From Planctomycetota bacterium (GTDB taxonomy: Bacteria > Planctomycetota > Phycisphaerae > Tepidisphaerales > Tepidisphaeraceae): a stretch of 33,657 nucleotides of DNA. Of this stretch, positions 1 through 7,659 are shown piece by piece (positions within the stretch are counted from its first letter, which is position 1; each line of letters begins with the position of its first letter). The stretch is taken from positions 1-33,657 of the forward strand of contig JBCDCH010000045.1 of assembly GCA_039182125.1 (NCBI GenBank), written 5' to 3'. A program made the position numbers and the translations under genes. Below the pieces are notes generated by a model. It saw only the letters and a program-made list of their open reading frames with translations. It did no database searches and was not told where the DNA came from.

Positions 1-80
1 CACTTTTTGGGGCTGCGGCGACGCCGCCCGTTGGGAGACAGGTCTCCCCGGGCGGCTTCGCCGCAGCCGCAAGCAAAGTG
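1..80. repeat. 80-base nested inverted repeat (REPIN-like)
   Basis: Bases 11-39 pair with 42-68: arm 11-30 matches the reverse complement of 49-68 with one mismatch, and GGGAGAC (33-39) pairs with GTCTCCC (42-48). The outermost CACTTT (1-6) pairs with AAAGTG (75-80). Each arm also folds on itself (GCGGCG-A-CGCCGC at 15-27; GCGGC-TTC-GCCGC on the right), the layout of two REP hairpins in opposite orientation. It starts ten bases after the stop of the pseudopilin gene at 90-563, so it may end or stabilise that transcript, but there is no T-tract to make it a classical intrinsic terminator. The left end is cut by the window edge. Confidence 0.7.
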
Positions 81-89
81 GACATGACG

Positions 90-563
90 TCAGTTGCTCA
101 CCTCGTCATAGCCGTAGAGATTGTCACCGCGCGTGGCATAGTTGCGGTCGGGGCCGGCGCTGATGAGGTACGGATCGCCGGTCGGCGGCAGGCCCAGGTC
201 ACGGTTCTCCGGGTCGGCGAGCACGATCGGCATGCCCCACGCGTCACGGATCGCGCCGGTGTTCAGCCCGAGCGTGGAAGCCAGCGCCGTCGCGTGGGCG
301 TCGGCGGCCCGACCGTCGAAACGCGGAAGCTCGTCCCGTGACGCCCGCGGCAACAACGCCTGCAACTGGGCGATCCGCTCGCGGGTGAGCTGCTCACGCT
401 TGTTGGTCTTCACGAACTCCGCCATCTCGGCGGCAACGGCAAGCAGCGCCACCAACAGCATCACCGTCGTCGCGAGTTCCAGCCAAGTGAAGCCCGCGCG
501 GGATCGGACCGGCACCCGTCGGGTGCCGGCTATTGCGGGAGAGTTTCGCGGCGTCCGCGGCAT
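90..563 (-). CDS. type II secretion-like pseudopilin (short, GspG-like)
   Basis: A 157-residue protein with a long basic leader ending in RAG, then FTWLEL and a hydrophobic stretch (roughly residues 24-46). This is the prepilin peptidase site with Glu at +5 of the mature form. The C-terminus carries the SAGPD-type sequence and an Asp-rich tail that in GspG forms the calcium-binding loop. It is the last gene of a gspF-pseudopilin operon and begins six bases after the preceding stop, with no strong ribosome site, so translation is probably coupled. It would be a minor or major pseudopilin of a periplasm-spanning secretion pseudopilus. The exact subunit (G, H or I) cannot be told from sequence alone. 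Confidence 0.75.
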   Translation of the reverse strand: MPRTPRNSPAIAGTRRVPVRSRAGFTWLELATTVMLLVALLAVAAEMAEFVKTNKREQLTRERIAQLQALLPRASRDELPRFDGRAADAHATALASTLGLNTGAIRDAWGMPIVLADPENRDLGLPPTGDPYLISAGPDRNYATRGDNLYGYDEVSN

Positions 564-569
564 GCCCGA

Positions 570-1478
570 TCAGCCGCCGACCACGACGTCGTCGGTTTCC
601 TCGAGGGCGGTGCGGTTGCCATTGAACTGTTCTTGGGCCGTTCCATCGGTCACGACGGTCAGATACCGCTGGTCGGAGCCTGGCGAGAGCAGGACATAAT
701 TGTTTTCGACCACCGCCGCCTCGCCCTGACCGATAGCACCGTCGCGGCTGAGGTCGCCAAGCAGGACGGCAAACTGGTCGCCACTGAGCAGGCCGATGTT
801 GTGGTTGGCGTTGAACAGACTCGTGTTGTCGAGTCCCACGAACGAGCCGGCCGTGTAGATGTTCGGCTTCTTGGCGCGGGCGGGGTAGTAGAGGATCGGC
901 TTGCCGGTGAGATCGAGGATGGCCGAGCCGTTGATCTTGAAGCTGTCGGGGGAAAGGTACGGGTCCTGGGTCAGACGACTATCGGCCCCTTTGGAGAAGC
1001 CGGCACCTTCGACGCCATCGACGAACTGGCCGAACTGTTGCCAGTTGGGCGTGTTGCCGAAATCGGCCGTCGATGCCTCATCGGTGACGGCCACGTAGAC
1101 GTCGTCGAACGTCGTCCCGTCGCGCCCGACCGTGCCGGGCGAGACGTCGGTCAGTGCGGTGTTCAGCGGCACCCCCAGCGAGTCCGGATCGCTGGCGGCG
1201 ACCAGCGCGGGCACCGGTCCGATGAGGGCTTGACCGAGCACGGCAAAACCGGTCCCCGCTGTATCGACACGCGGGTAACGGCCATAATCCTGGGCATAGG
1301 CATCAAGGGCCGTGCCGATCGTGACGAGGTCCGCCCGCATCCGCGCGGTCTCACCCGCACCGACGGCCCGGAGCGTGATCGGCAGCAACAGACCGACCAA
1401 AAGAACAACGATGCCGATGACGACCAGCAGTTCCAGGAGCGTGAAGGCGTGGGCGCGTCTGTTCGTCGGTCGATTCAT
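570..1478 (-). CDS. prepilin-type pseudopilin (GspG/H-like)
   Basis: 302 residues. The ATG at 1478 is preferred over an upstream in-frame TTG at 1493 because GAGGGA lies seven bases before it. The leader ends HA and the mature protein begins FTLLELLVVIGIV, a canonical class III signal except that the residue before the cleavage point is Ala rather than Gly. The C-terminal region has LLSPGSDQRY, the pseudopilin counterpart of the GspG Asp/Ser loop. A roughly 250-residue globular part makes it much larger than enterobacterial GspG (about 140 residues). Its start lies 11 bases downstream of the preceding pseudopilin stop, in one operon with gspF. Confidence 0.82.
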   Translation of the reverse strand: MNRPTNRRAHAFTLLELLVVIGIVVLLVGLLLPITLRAVGAGETARMRADLVTIGTALDAYAQDYGRYPRVDTAGTGFAVLGQALIGPVPALVAASDPDSLGVPLNTALTDVSPGTVGRDGTTFDDVYVAVTDEASTADFGNTPNWQQFGQFVDGVEGAGFSKGADSRLTQDPYLSPDSFKINGSAILDLTGKPILYYPARAKKPNIYTAGSFVGLDNTSLFNANHNIGLLSGDQFAVLLGDLSRDGAIGQGEAAVVENNYVLLSPGSDQRYLTVVTDGTAQEQFNGNRTALEETDDVVVGG

Positions 1479-1489
1479 CGATTCGTCCC

Positions 1490-2479
1490 TCAAATCCCGC
1501 CGAAGTTGGTGATGTCATCACGCGTGCCGTAGATCCGGTCCCGGCCGGCGGAGATCAGGATGAACCCGTCCTTCTGGCGTGGCTGGCCGGCGATTTCAGG
1601 GTTGCCGAAGTACGCGGTGAAACCGTAGGTCTTGTCATCGATGAGCAGGCTGTCGACCACACCGGCGCGATCGGCGGGATTCACCAGGGACCGGAGGCCG
1701 TGGGTCGTGTCGGCCGACTTGTCCGGCTTGTCACCGGCGGCCGTGATGGGCGAGCCAGTGTAGATGAACACCTGCGAAAGGTCGTACTGGCCCAGCGGGT
1801 CACTCGCATCGCCGTCGGCAAGCTCGGTGGCATCGGACACGGACACCGATGTACCACGATTCGCACGCAGATAAAGGATCGGGAGTGGATCAGCAAAACG
1901 ATCGACGAACTCGGGGATGATCGTGTCGTCGATCTTCTGGCCGGCGACATCGACGAACCGACCGTTAAGCCCACCACCCTCGTCGATCCAAGACAAGTCA
2001 TTCGGCTGCGGGTTGAAGTACGGGCTGAAACGCTTGTCGAGGCGCGTGCCGCGGAGTTCGATCGGGCCTTGGCCGACTGTATCAGGCTGATAAGTTCCGT
2101 CCGGCATCGCCCCACCGAGCAAGCCGAGGACGAGATTTTCGGTTCCGGTGATGCCGCGAGCACCAGTAGTCGGCGGAATGTCGCCCTCGTAAAGAAAAGT
2201 AGGATTGGTGGTCGCCGGCTGACCAAACACGGGGTTGGTCACTCCCGTGCCGATGAGTCTGTTCGGAATCGGCCCCGGATACCCCCCCAGATCAACGGCG
2301 TAGGCCTCCGCCGCACCGGATAGCTGCTGAATGAGCGACGCGGTCGCCGCCACTTGGGCCGACTCGCGGACTCGGCTCACCGTCGGCACGAGAATGCCAA
2401 CCAGCAAGGCGATGATCCCGATGACCACCATGAGTTCGACGAGCGTGAAGGCAGCCTGATTTTGACGGGAGCGTTGCAT
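1490..2479 (-). CDS. prepilin-type pseudopilin (GspG-like)
   Basis: 329 residues starting at an ATG with GAGGA eight bases upstream. Residues 11-31 contain the AFTLVELMVVIGIIALLVG prepilin signal and first helix, again with Ala at the -1 cleavage position. The C-terminus reads ILISAGRDRIYGTRDDITNF, a close match to the calcium-binding end of GspG, whose consensus ends in Asp-Ile-Xaa-Asn-aromatic. It lies 38 bases after gspF and is the best candidate for the major pseudopilin of this secretion cluster. Its size is about twice that of proteobacterial GspG because of an inserted domain between helix and C-terminal loop. The function of that insert is unknown. Confidence 0.83.
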   Translation of the reverse strand: MQRSRQNQAAFTLVELMVVIGIIALLVGILVPTVSRVRESAQVAATASLIQQLSGAAEAYAVDLGGYPGPIPNRLIGTGVTNPVFGQPATTNPTFLYEGDIPPTTGARGITGTENLVLGLLGGAMPDGTYQPDTVGQGPIELRGTRLDKRFSPYFNPQPNDLSWIDEGGGLNGRFVDVAGQKIDDTIIPEFVDRFADPLPILYLRANRGTSVSVSDATELADGDASDPLGQYDLSQVFIYTGSPITAAGDKPDKSADTTHGLRSLVNPADRAGVVDSLLIDDKTYGFTAYFGNPEIAGQPRQKDGFILISAGRDRIYGTRDDITNFGGI

Positions 2480-2517
2480 GTGGGATTTCCTCGGGGAACT
2501 GTTCGCGACGTCCGGTT

Positions 2518-3783
2518 TTAGCCCGACACCGTCTGGATCAGGGTCACCATCGGCGCGAACAGCGCGATCACGATGAAGCCGACGATCAGACCCAGCACCA
2601 CCACCATCACCGGTTCGAGGATCGAGATCAGCGACGACACCAGAACGTCGACATCGTTGTCATAGTTGTCGGCGACCTTCATGAGCATCTTGTCCAAATC
2701 ACCGGTTTCCTCACCGACGTCGACCATGTTCACCACAATCGCGTCGACGACCTTGGTCTGCCGCAGCGGGTCGGCCATCGACTCACCTTCACGGATGGCG
2801 TCGTGAACCTTGGTCAGAGCGCGGCTGTAAACCTCGTTGCCGCAGGTCTCGCGGGTGATGTTGATGGCGTCAAGGATCGGCACACCGGCGGAGATCAGCG
2901 TGCCCAGGGTTCGAGTGAAGCGGGCGATGGCCGACTTACCGATGATCGCACCGAGGATCGGTACCTTGAGCTTGAGCAGGTCGGTGAAGTACTTGCCGCC
3001 GTCGGAGATGCGGATGAGCTTCCAGACCAACACGATCGCGATCGGACTGAACAGCACATACGCCCAGCCGTACTGCGTCGCGAACCACCGTGAAATCGCC
3101 AGCAGCGCCTTGGTCACGCCGGGCAGTTCGACATCGAAGTCCTGGAAGATTTCCTCGAACTTCGGAATCACGAAGATCATGATCATCGTCACGATCGAGA
3201 CGGCGATGAAGATGACCACCGCCGGGTAGATCATCGCACCGATGACCTTCTTCTTCAGTCGGGCGGCCTTCTCCATGAAGTCGGCCAGACGGCTGAGGAT
3301 GATGTCGAGCACACCGCCGGCCTCACCGGCATTGATCATGTTGACGTACAGCTTGTCGAAGGCCTTGGGGAACTGGGCCATCGCTTCCGACAGCGAGCCG
3401 CCGGATTCGACCTCATCGGCCACGCCGCCGACGACTGCCTTGAGCAGACCGGGACGCTGTTGTTGTTCGAGAATCTGCAGCGACCGCAGTATCGGCAGAC
3501 CCGCGTCCTGCAGGGTCGAAAGCTGACGGGTGAAGTTCACCAACTGCTTCTGCGGCACCCCGCCGATCGCGAAGGGCATCTTGCGCTTGGTGCTGACCGG
3601 GGCGGCTTCCTTGTCCTTGCCCTTCTTCTTGGCCGCCCGCTTGGCCGACTTCTCACGGACCTTGGTGGGAAAGAAACCTTTGCCGCGGATCTTGGCAATG
3701 GCCTCTTCACTGCTACCGGCCTCGATCTCGTCCTTGACCTCCTGGCCGGACGAGTTCATCGCTTCGTACACATAAGTCGCCAT
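2518..3783 (-). CDS. gspF: type II secretion/type IV pilus inner-membrane platform protein GspF
   Basis: 421 residues. The ATG at 3783 is chosen over TTG 3795 because GGAG lies about seven bases upstream and because family members begin MxxYxYxAxxxxG. Two tandem T2SSF domains are visible: one around residues 95-220 (with the FTRQLSTLQDAGLPILRSL motif) ending in a membrane segment, and a second around 300-415 (FTRTLGTLISAGVPILDAI) with a final membrane helix. The protein is the inner-membrane platform that couples the GspE ATPase to pseudopilus assembly. The length is normal for the family. Three pseudopilin genes follow in the same direction, but GspE, D, C and L are not in the window. The 209 bases upstream hold no gene. 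Confidence 0.93.
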   Translation of the reverse strand: MATYVYEAMNSSGQEVKDEIEAGSSEEAIAKIRGKGFFPTKVREKSAKRAAKKKGKDKEAAPVSTKRKMPFAIGGVPQKQLVNFTRQLSTLQDAGLPILRSLQILEQQQRPGLLKAVVGGVADEVESGGSLSEAMAQFPKAFDKLYVNMINAGEAGGVLDIILSRLADFMEKAARLKKKVIGAMIYPAVVIFIAVSIVTMIMIFVIPKFEEIFQDFDVELPGVTKALLAISRWFATQYGWAYVLFSPIAIVLVWKLIRISDGGKYFTDLLKLKVPILGAIIGKSAIARFTRTLGTLISAGVPILDAINITRETCGNEVYSRALTKVHDAIREGESMADPLRQTKVVDAIVVNMVDVGEETGDLDKMLMKVADNYDNDVDVLVSSLISILEPVMVVVLGLIVGFIVIALFAPMVTLIQTVSG

Positions 3784-3992
3784 GCGGTGCTCCAACGTTG
3801 GCCCGCCCCGGTGGCCCGGAACGGTCGGCGGACCCCGTCGGCCATGGTCAAGCCGCGGGGCGTGGTCTTACGCCGCTATCGCCGGTTCGCCGGGACGGCA
3901 GACCGGGAGCGGCTTAGTTCGAGCATTCTAGGGTTTGTCCACCGGGTTGAAAGCCCCCGGGCGCCCGTCGCATCTCCAATCCGAACAGCGAC

Positions 3993-4787
3993 TTACAAAT
4001 TCCGGACAAACGCCGCCGCCGTTCGGATGTCTTCGACCCGTTTGACCCCAGCTTCGCGCTCGATGGGCAACGCACCCTGATAATCGCTCAGTTCGGCGAA
4101 GAAGGCCGCCCAATCGACTTTGCCCTCGCCGACGGGCACCTCGGTGCCCCACTCCCCGGTCGTTCCCGAGGGGATCGCGTCCTTGAGATGGACTTGGGCG
4201 ATGCGGGGCCGAAGTTGCTTGAGGGCGGCAATCGGGTCGCCCGAGCCATACAAGAGCATGTTCGCGGGGTCGAAGTTGACCCTCACGTCGGCGCCAAGTT
4301 TGTCGAGGAAGCCCATCAGCGTGTCGGCCGACTCCTGGCCGGTTTCGAGCGCGATCCGGCAGCCGTGCTCGCCGAACAGCTGGGTCACTTCGCCGATCCG
4401 ATCAAGGAGTTTGCCGAAGAGGGGCACGGCCGGGTCTTCCGGTATGAAGCCGGCGTGAAAGGTCACGAGTTCGATGCCGAGCTGCCCGGCGATCGGCGCA
4501 CAGGCCGCCATTCGCTCCCGCGTCGCCGGCCAAGTCTCGTCGGACACCACCCCGCCAGTGCGGTGGATCGCCGCGATCGTCGAATAGTCCTCCCCGACGC
4601 AAGTGACCATGCCGCTAACACACTCGATGCCGTCGAGCCCACCGACATCCCAGCCGTCCTCGGCGAACGGGTCGAGGTGCATTTGGACACGCCGGATGTC
4701 GACGGCATCAAGCTGACGGCGCAAGTCAGCCGCATCGCTCGGCTGTAGCGACCAGGAACAAACCGCGAGACGCTCGGCGAGATTCAT
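3993..4787 (-). CDS. sugar phosphate isomerase/epimerase-like TIM-barrel protein
   Basis: 264 residues, the usual length for the xylose isomerase-like/AP endonuclease 2 superfamily. Candidate metal ligands sit where the family has them: Glu in ALETGQE, Asp in NFDPANM, His in QVHLKD and Glu in IEREAG near the C-terminus. HAGF in the central strand is another family motif. Relatives include IolE, hydroxypyruvate isomerase and sugar 3-epimerases, and the substrate cannot be chosen from sequence. It is the last gene of the sugar-uptake locus, 29 bases after the dehydrogenase. A TAAACT hexamer ends six bases before the ATG and no ribosome site is seen, so an internal leaderless start is possible. 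Confidence 0.82.
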   Translation of the reverse strand: MNLAERLAVCSWSLQPSDAADLRRQLDAVDIRRVQMHLDPFAEDGWDVGGLDGIECVSGMVTCVGEDYSTIAAIHRTGGVVSDETWPATRERMAACAPIAGQLGIELVTFHAGFIPEDPAVPLFGKLLDRIGEVTQLFGEHGCRIALETGQESADTLMGFLDKLGADVRVNFDPANMLLYGSGDPIAALKQLRPRIAQVHLKDAIPSGTTGEWGTEVPVGEGKVDWAAFFAELSDYQGALPIEREAGVKRVEDIRTAAAFVRNL

Positions 4788-4816
4788 GGGCTGAGTTTAA
4801 CGGCGATAGCGGCCGA

Positions 4817-5785
4817 CTACACCCGCGCGGCAAGCACCCCACCGACATCAAGCATCGTCCGCAAGCCCGGCCCACTCCGCGGCAACACGCGGCAACCGTT
4901 GACCAGCGCGGCCACGGTCGCCGAGTCACCCGGCGTGCCCGTCTCGACCCGCACCTTCATCGGCACCGGCCCCTGCACGTCGACACTGTCGAAACTCTCC
5001 GGCTCGCCCACCGCCATGATCAGGTCGAGGAACAGCTTGAGCCCGTCGCCCTCCCAGCCGCCGGTGTTGTGCATGCCACGAACCTTGCCCGGCTCGATCA
5101 TGCCGAGGGCCGAGTCCAACGGCTTGTCCGTGGTGAGCGGTTCGAGCGTCTCAACCACCGCACCGGCCGGGATGGTCTTGCCCAGTGCTGCGGCGAGCAG
5201 ACAAACCGACTCGGCCATGCCCTTGTGACCGATCTTGCCCTGCGCCTTCAGGCCGTTGAACTCGCCCACCGTCATGGTCGCCCCGACCTTGCGTTGCAAC
5301 GGCTCGCGACGCGACTCGGCTTTGACCCGGCGCACCGCCGTGACCGCCGACACTTCGAGCACCATGCTGCTCACCACGGCCGGGAAGTAGTCCAACACGA
5401 AGCCGGGGTTCACGCCCGTACCAAGCAGCGAAACGCCGGCCGCTTCGGCTTCCTTGTCGATCTCGGCGGCCAGCTCGGCATGGCGGTACTTCGGCCAGAG
5501 CATTTCCTCGCAGCTGCTGATGACGTGCGTTTTCTGCTGAATGCATTTTCGCACTAATGGTGCGATCGCGTCGAAGTAGCTGGTCGTGCAAAGGATCGCG
5601 ACATCGGCATCGCCCGACAATTCCTCCACGACCACCGGCCCATCCTCGACCGGCAACGTGCCGACCACCGCCGGGGCAACGTCAACCAGTTCAACCAACT
5701 CCATGCCCGGATCGGCCACGACCGCTTTCGCGGCGGCAACGCCGATCGGACCCAAACCCACGACTGCAATCTTCAAGGTATTCAT
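4817..5785 (-). CDS. DapB-like NAD(P)-dependent dehydrogenase (2,4-diaminopentanoate dehydrogenase-type family)
   Basis: 322 residues. The N-terminus has a Rossmann dinucleotide motif, VVGLGPIG (residues 8-15), followed by an acidic strand end, and TTSYFDAI lies where DapB-type reductases bind cofactor. GTGVNPGFVLDYFP around residues 140-155 is characteristic of the family that includes 2,4-diaminopentanoate dehydrogenase. That family is related to dihydrodipicolinate reductase but the overall sequence is not DapB. It starts 11 bases after the permease stop, so it is operonic with the transporter. This suggests it oxidises or reduces a product of the imported compound. The true substrate is unknown and need not be an amino acid. 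Confidence 0.75.
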   Translation of the reverse strand: MNTLKIAVVGLGPIGVAAAKAVVADPGMELVELVDVAPAVVGTLPVEDGPVVVEELSGDADVAILCTTSYFDAIAPLVRKCIQQKTHVISSCEEMLWPKYRHAELAAEIDKEAEAAGVSLLGTGVNPGFVLDYFPAVVSSMVLEVSAVTAVRRVKAESRREPLQRKVGATMTVGEFNGLKAQGKIGHKGMAESVCLLAAALGKTIPAGAVVETLEPLTTDKPLDSALGMIEPGKVRGMHNTGGWEGDGLKLFLDLIMAVGEPESFDSVDVQGPVPMKVRVETGTPGDSATVAALVNGCRVLPRSGPGLRTMLDVGGVLAARV

Positions 5786-5795
5786 GTTCTGCCTG

Positions 5796-6623
5796 TCAAC
5801 CTTTCACCGCGCCGGCCATGATGCCTCGCGTCAGGAATCGCTGCGCTGCGAGGTAGACCACGACCATCGGCACCAACGCCAACACCGACGCCGCGTAAGC
5901 CAAGCGCAGGTTGCTCGCGAACACGCCCAGCAACTGATTGATCGCAACCGGCAACGTGAACTTGTCTTCGCTTTGCAACACCACCAACGGCCAGAGCAGG
6001 TTGGACCACGCCCCGATGATTGAGAAGATCGCCAGCGTCGCCAACGTCGGGCGAATCAGCGGGAGCATCACGTGCCACCAGACGCGCAGCGCGTTGGCCC
6101 CGTCCATGTGAGCCGCTTCCTCGAGTTCCTTCGGCACGCCGAGCATCGCCTGTCGGCACAGGTAAATCCCGAACGCCGTCACTGAGAACGGAAGAAACAC
6201 GGCGATCAGCGTGTCGAACAGACCCAGGTCCGCGATCGTCACGAACAACGGCACGACGATCACCTGCTCGGGCACCATCAGCGTCGCGAGAATCACCATG
6301 AACAGGAATGACTTGCCGCGAAACTCCATGCGGGCCAGCGGATACGCGGCCAGCGCGGCGAGGATGCAGTTGAGCGTGGCTTGGACGGTGGTGACCAGCA
6401 CGCTGTTGAGCAGCGCCCGCCAGATGCCGCCCTCGTCGAGGACGGTGCCGAAGTTGTCGAGCGTTACGTCGGCCGGAGCGACGATGTCGTTCATCGCGTA
6501 GTCCCCGCCAGCCGGTTGCAACGCGACGTTGAGCAACCAAAGCGCCGGACCGATCGCGAGAAGCACCAACACCGCGGCGGCGGTGTAGTACAGCGCTTTG
6601 AGAATGGGCGGGCGTTCGGTCAT
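5796..6623 (-). CDS. ABC sugar transporter permease, CUT1 family (MalG-like)
   Basis: 275 residues from the ATG at 6623; an in-frame GTG at 6635 is an alternative, and neither has a clear ribosome site. Six predicted membrane segments are visible. The cytoplasmic EAA loop reads EEAAHMDGANALRVWWHVML and then PLIRP, the site that docks the ATPase. It is the second permease of a carbohydrate importer and pairs with the gene at 6671-7531. A 26-base perfect palindrome fills most of the 35-47 bases between the two permeases and ends two bases before the GTG, so its translation may depend on RNA folding. No ATPase gene is nearby, so a shared MalK/MsmK-type ATPase encoded elsewhere is likely. Confidence 0.9.
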   Translation of the reverse strand: MTERPPILKALYYTAAAVLVLLAIGPALWLLNVALQPAGGDYAMNDIVAPADVTLDNFGTVLDEGGIWRALLNSVLVTTVQATLNCILAALAAYPLARMEFRGKSFLFMVILATLMVPEQVIVVPLFVTIADLGLFDTLIAVFLPFSVTAFGIYLCRQAMLGVPKELEEAAHMDGANALRVWWHVMLPLIRPTLATLAIFSIIGAWSNLLWPLVVLQSEDKFTLPVAINQLLGVFASNLRLAYAASVLALVPMVVVYLAAQRFLTRGIMAGAVKG

Positions 6624-6637
6624 CAAATCACACACGG

Positions 6638-6663
6638 GGCCTGGTCACTTAAGTGACCAGGCC
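6638..6663. repeat. 26-base perfect palindrome between the two permease genes
   Basis: The sequence GGCCTGGTCACTT is followed directly by its exact reverse complement, with no spacer (centre between 6650 and 6651). It lies wholly between the stop of the upstream permease (6671) and the start of the downstream one (6623 or 6635). As RNA it could form a hairpin that includes the region where a ribosome site would be expected. As DNA it could be an operator. There is no T-tract, so a simple terminator is unlikely. Confidence 0.8.
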
Positions 6664-6670
6664 GAGTCGG

Positions 6671-7531
6671 TCAGGTCTCACGGGTCAAACGTAGCTGCAC
6701 GAAACTGAATATCAGAATCACCAAGAACAGCGACACCCCCACCGCACAAGCGGCCCCGAACGAACCATCCTCGAACGCCGTCTCGTAGATCAACGGCACC
6801 GCCGTCTTGCTCGCCACGGGCGCACCGCGCACCGTCACGTACAGCTCGTCGAACACCTTGAGCGCACTGATCGAACTGATCAACGCCACCAATACGACGA
6901 CGGGTTTGATGCTCGGCAGCGTCACGTTCCAAAACACACTGACCCGCCCCGCCCCGTCGATGCTCGCGGCTTCCTCGAGTTCCTTCGGCACCGCCAGCAA
7001 CGCCGCAGCGAAGATCATCATGTAGTAGCCGAACCCCTTCCAGAGCGTGACGGTCGCCGCAGTGACGAGGACCCACGGATACTCGCTGAGCCACGGCACG
7101 TTTCCCGGCAACACGGAGTTGAGCATGCCGTTGTTTTCGTTGAACAACACCCGCCACGCGATCGCCGCGACGATCGTCGGCGTCACCACCGGCAGGAACA
7201 ACAACGCCCGCATCCACGGCCCCAAACCCCGCAACCCACTCGTCACCACCAACGCCGCCCCGAGCGACACCGCCATCAACACCGGCGTCACCAGTAGGTA
7301 TAGAAACGAGTTGCCCAGGCACCACCAGAACCGCTCACTGCTCAGCACCCGTCGAAAGTTCTCCAGCCCGACAAACTCCGCATCACCCCACAACCCGCCG
7401 GGCGCGAACAGGTCGACGCGGGTGAACGAAAGCGCGAACACCTGAATCGCCGTCCACACCACGAACACGCCGAGAATGACCACGGCGGGTGTAAGGAAGG
7501 CGTACGGGGTTGTGGACGCGTGGCGGTTCAT
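6671..7531 (-). CDS. ABC sugar transporter permease, CUT1 family (MalF-like)
   Basis: 286 residues with six predicted membrane segments. The first is at about 12-34 after a short polar N-terminus, typical of the MalF/UgpA side of CUT1 importers. The EAA motif is EEAASIDGAGRVSVFWNVTL and then PSIKP. The central FLPVVTPTIVAAIAWRVLF segment is a family hallmark. It follows the binding-protein gene after 128 bases that are mostly an inverted repeat, and no ribosome site is evident before its ATG. It forms the membrane channel together with the gene at 5796-6623. The substrate is probably a mono- or oligosaccharide, inferred only from the family. Confidence 0.91.
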   Translation of the reverse strand: MNRHASTTPYAFLTPAVVILGVFVVWTAIQVFALSFTRVDLFAPGGLWGDAEFVGLENFRRVLSSERFWWCLGNSFLYLLVTPVLMAVSLGAALVVTSGLRGLGPWMRALLFLPVVTPTIVAAIAWRVLFNENNGMLNSVLPGNVPWLSEYPWVLVTAATVTLWKGFGYYMMIFAAALLAVPKELEEAASIDGAGRVSVFWNVTLPSIKPVVVLVALISSISALKVFDELYVTVRGAPVASKTAVPLIYETAFEDGSFGAACAVGVSLFLVILIFSFVQLRLTRET

Positions 7532-7548
7532 CGAGGTGGTGGGAATGA

Positions 7549-7654
7549 CGAATGACGAGTTCCCGAATGACGAATGAAATCCGAAGGCTCAAGTGACGAA
7601 GGCTCCGGATTTCGGATTTGGACATTCATTCGCCATTCGGAAACTCGTCATTCG
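7549..7654. repeat. intercistronic inverted repeat between binding-protein and permease genes
   Basis: Bases 7549-7577 match the reverse complement of 7626-7654 at 27 of 29 positions. AATCCGAA (7578-7585) pairs with TTCGGATT (7611-7618) after a seven-base insertion on the right. The left side is itself built of GAATGAC units (7543-7556, and again near 7565). It fills nearly the whole gap between the solute-binding protein stop (7660) and the permease start (7531). Transcription of the operon would yield a long imperfect hairpin. It resembles dispersed intergenic repeats, but only one copy is present here. Confidence 0.75.
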
Positions 7655-7659
7655 GATTT

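Noticed and set aside
7541-7585. Short GAATGAC repeats as a CRISPR remnant
   Set aside because: The units are about seven bases with no spacers of regular length; they belong to an inverted repeat.
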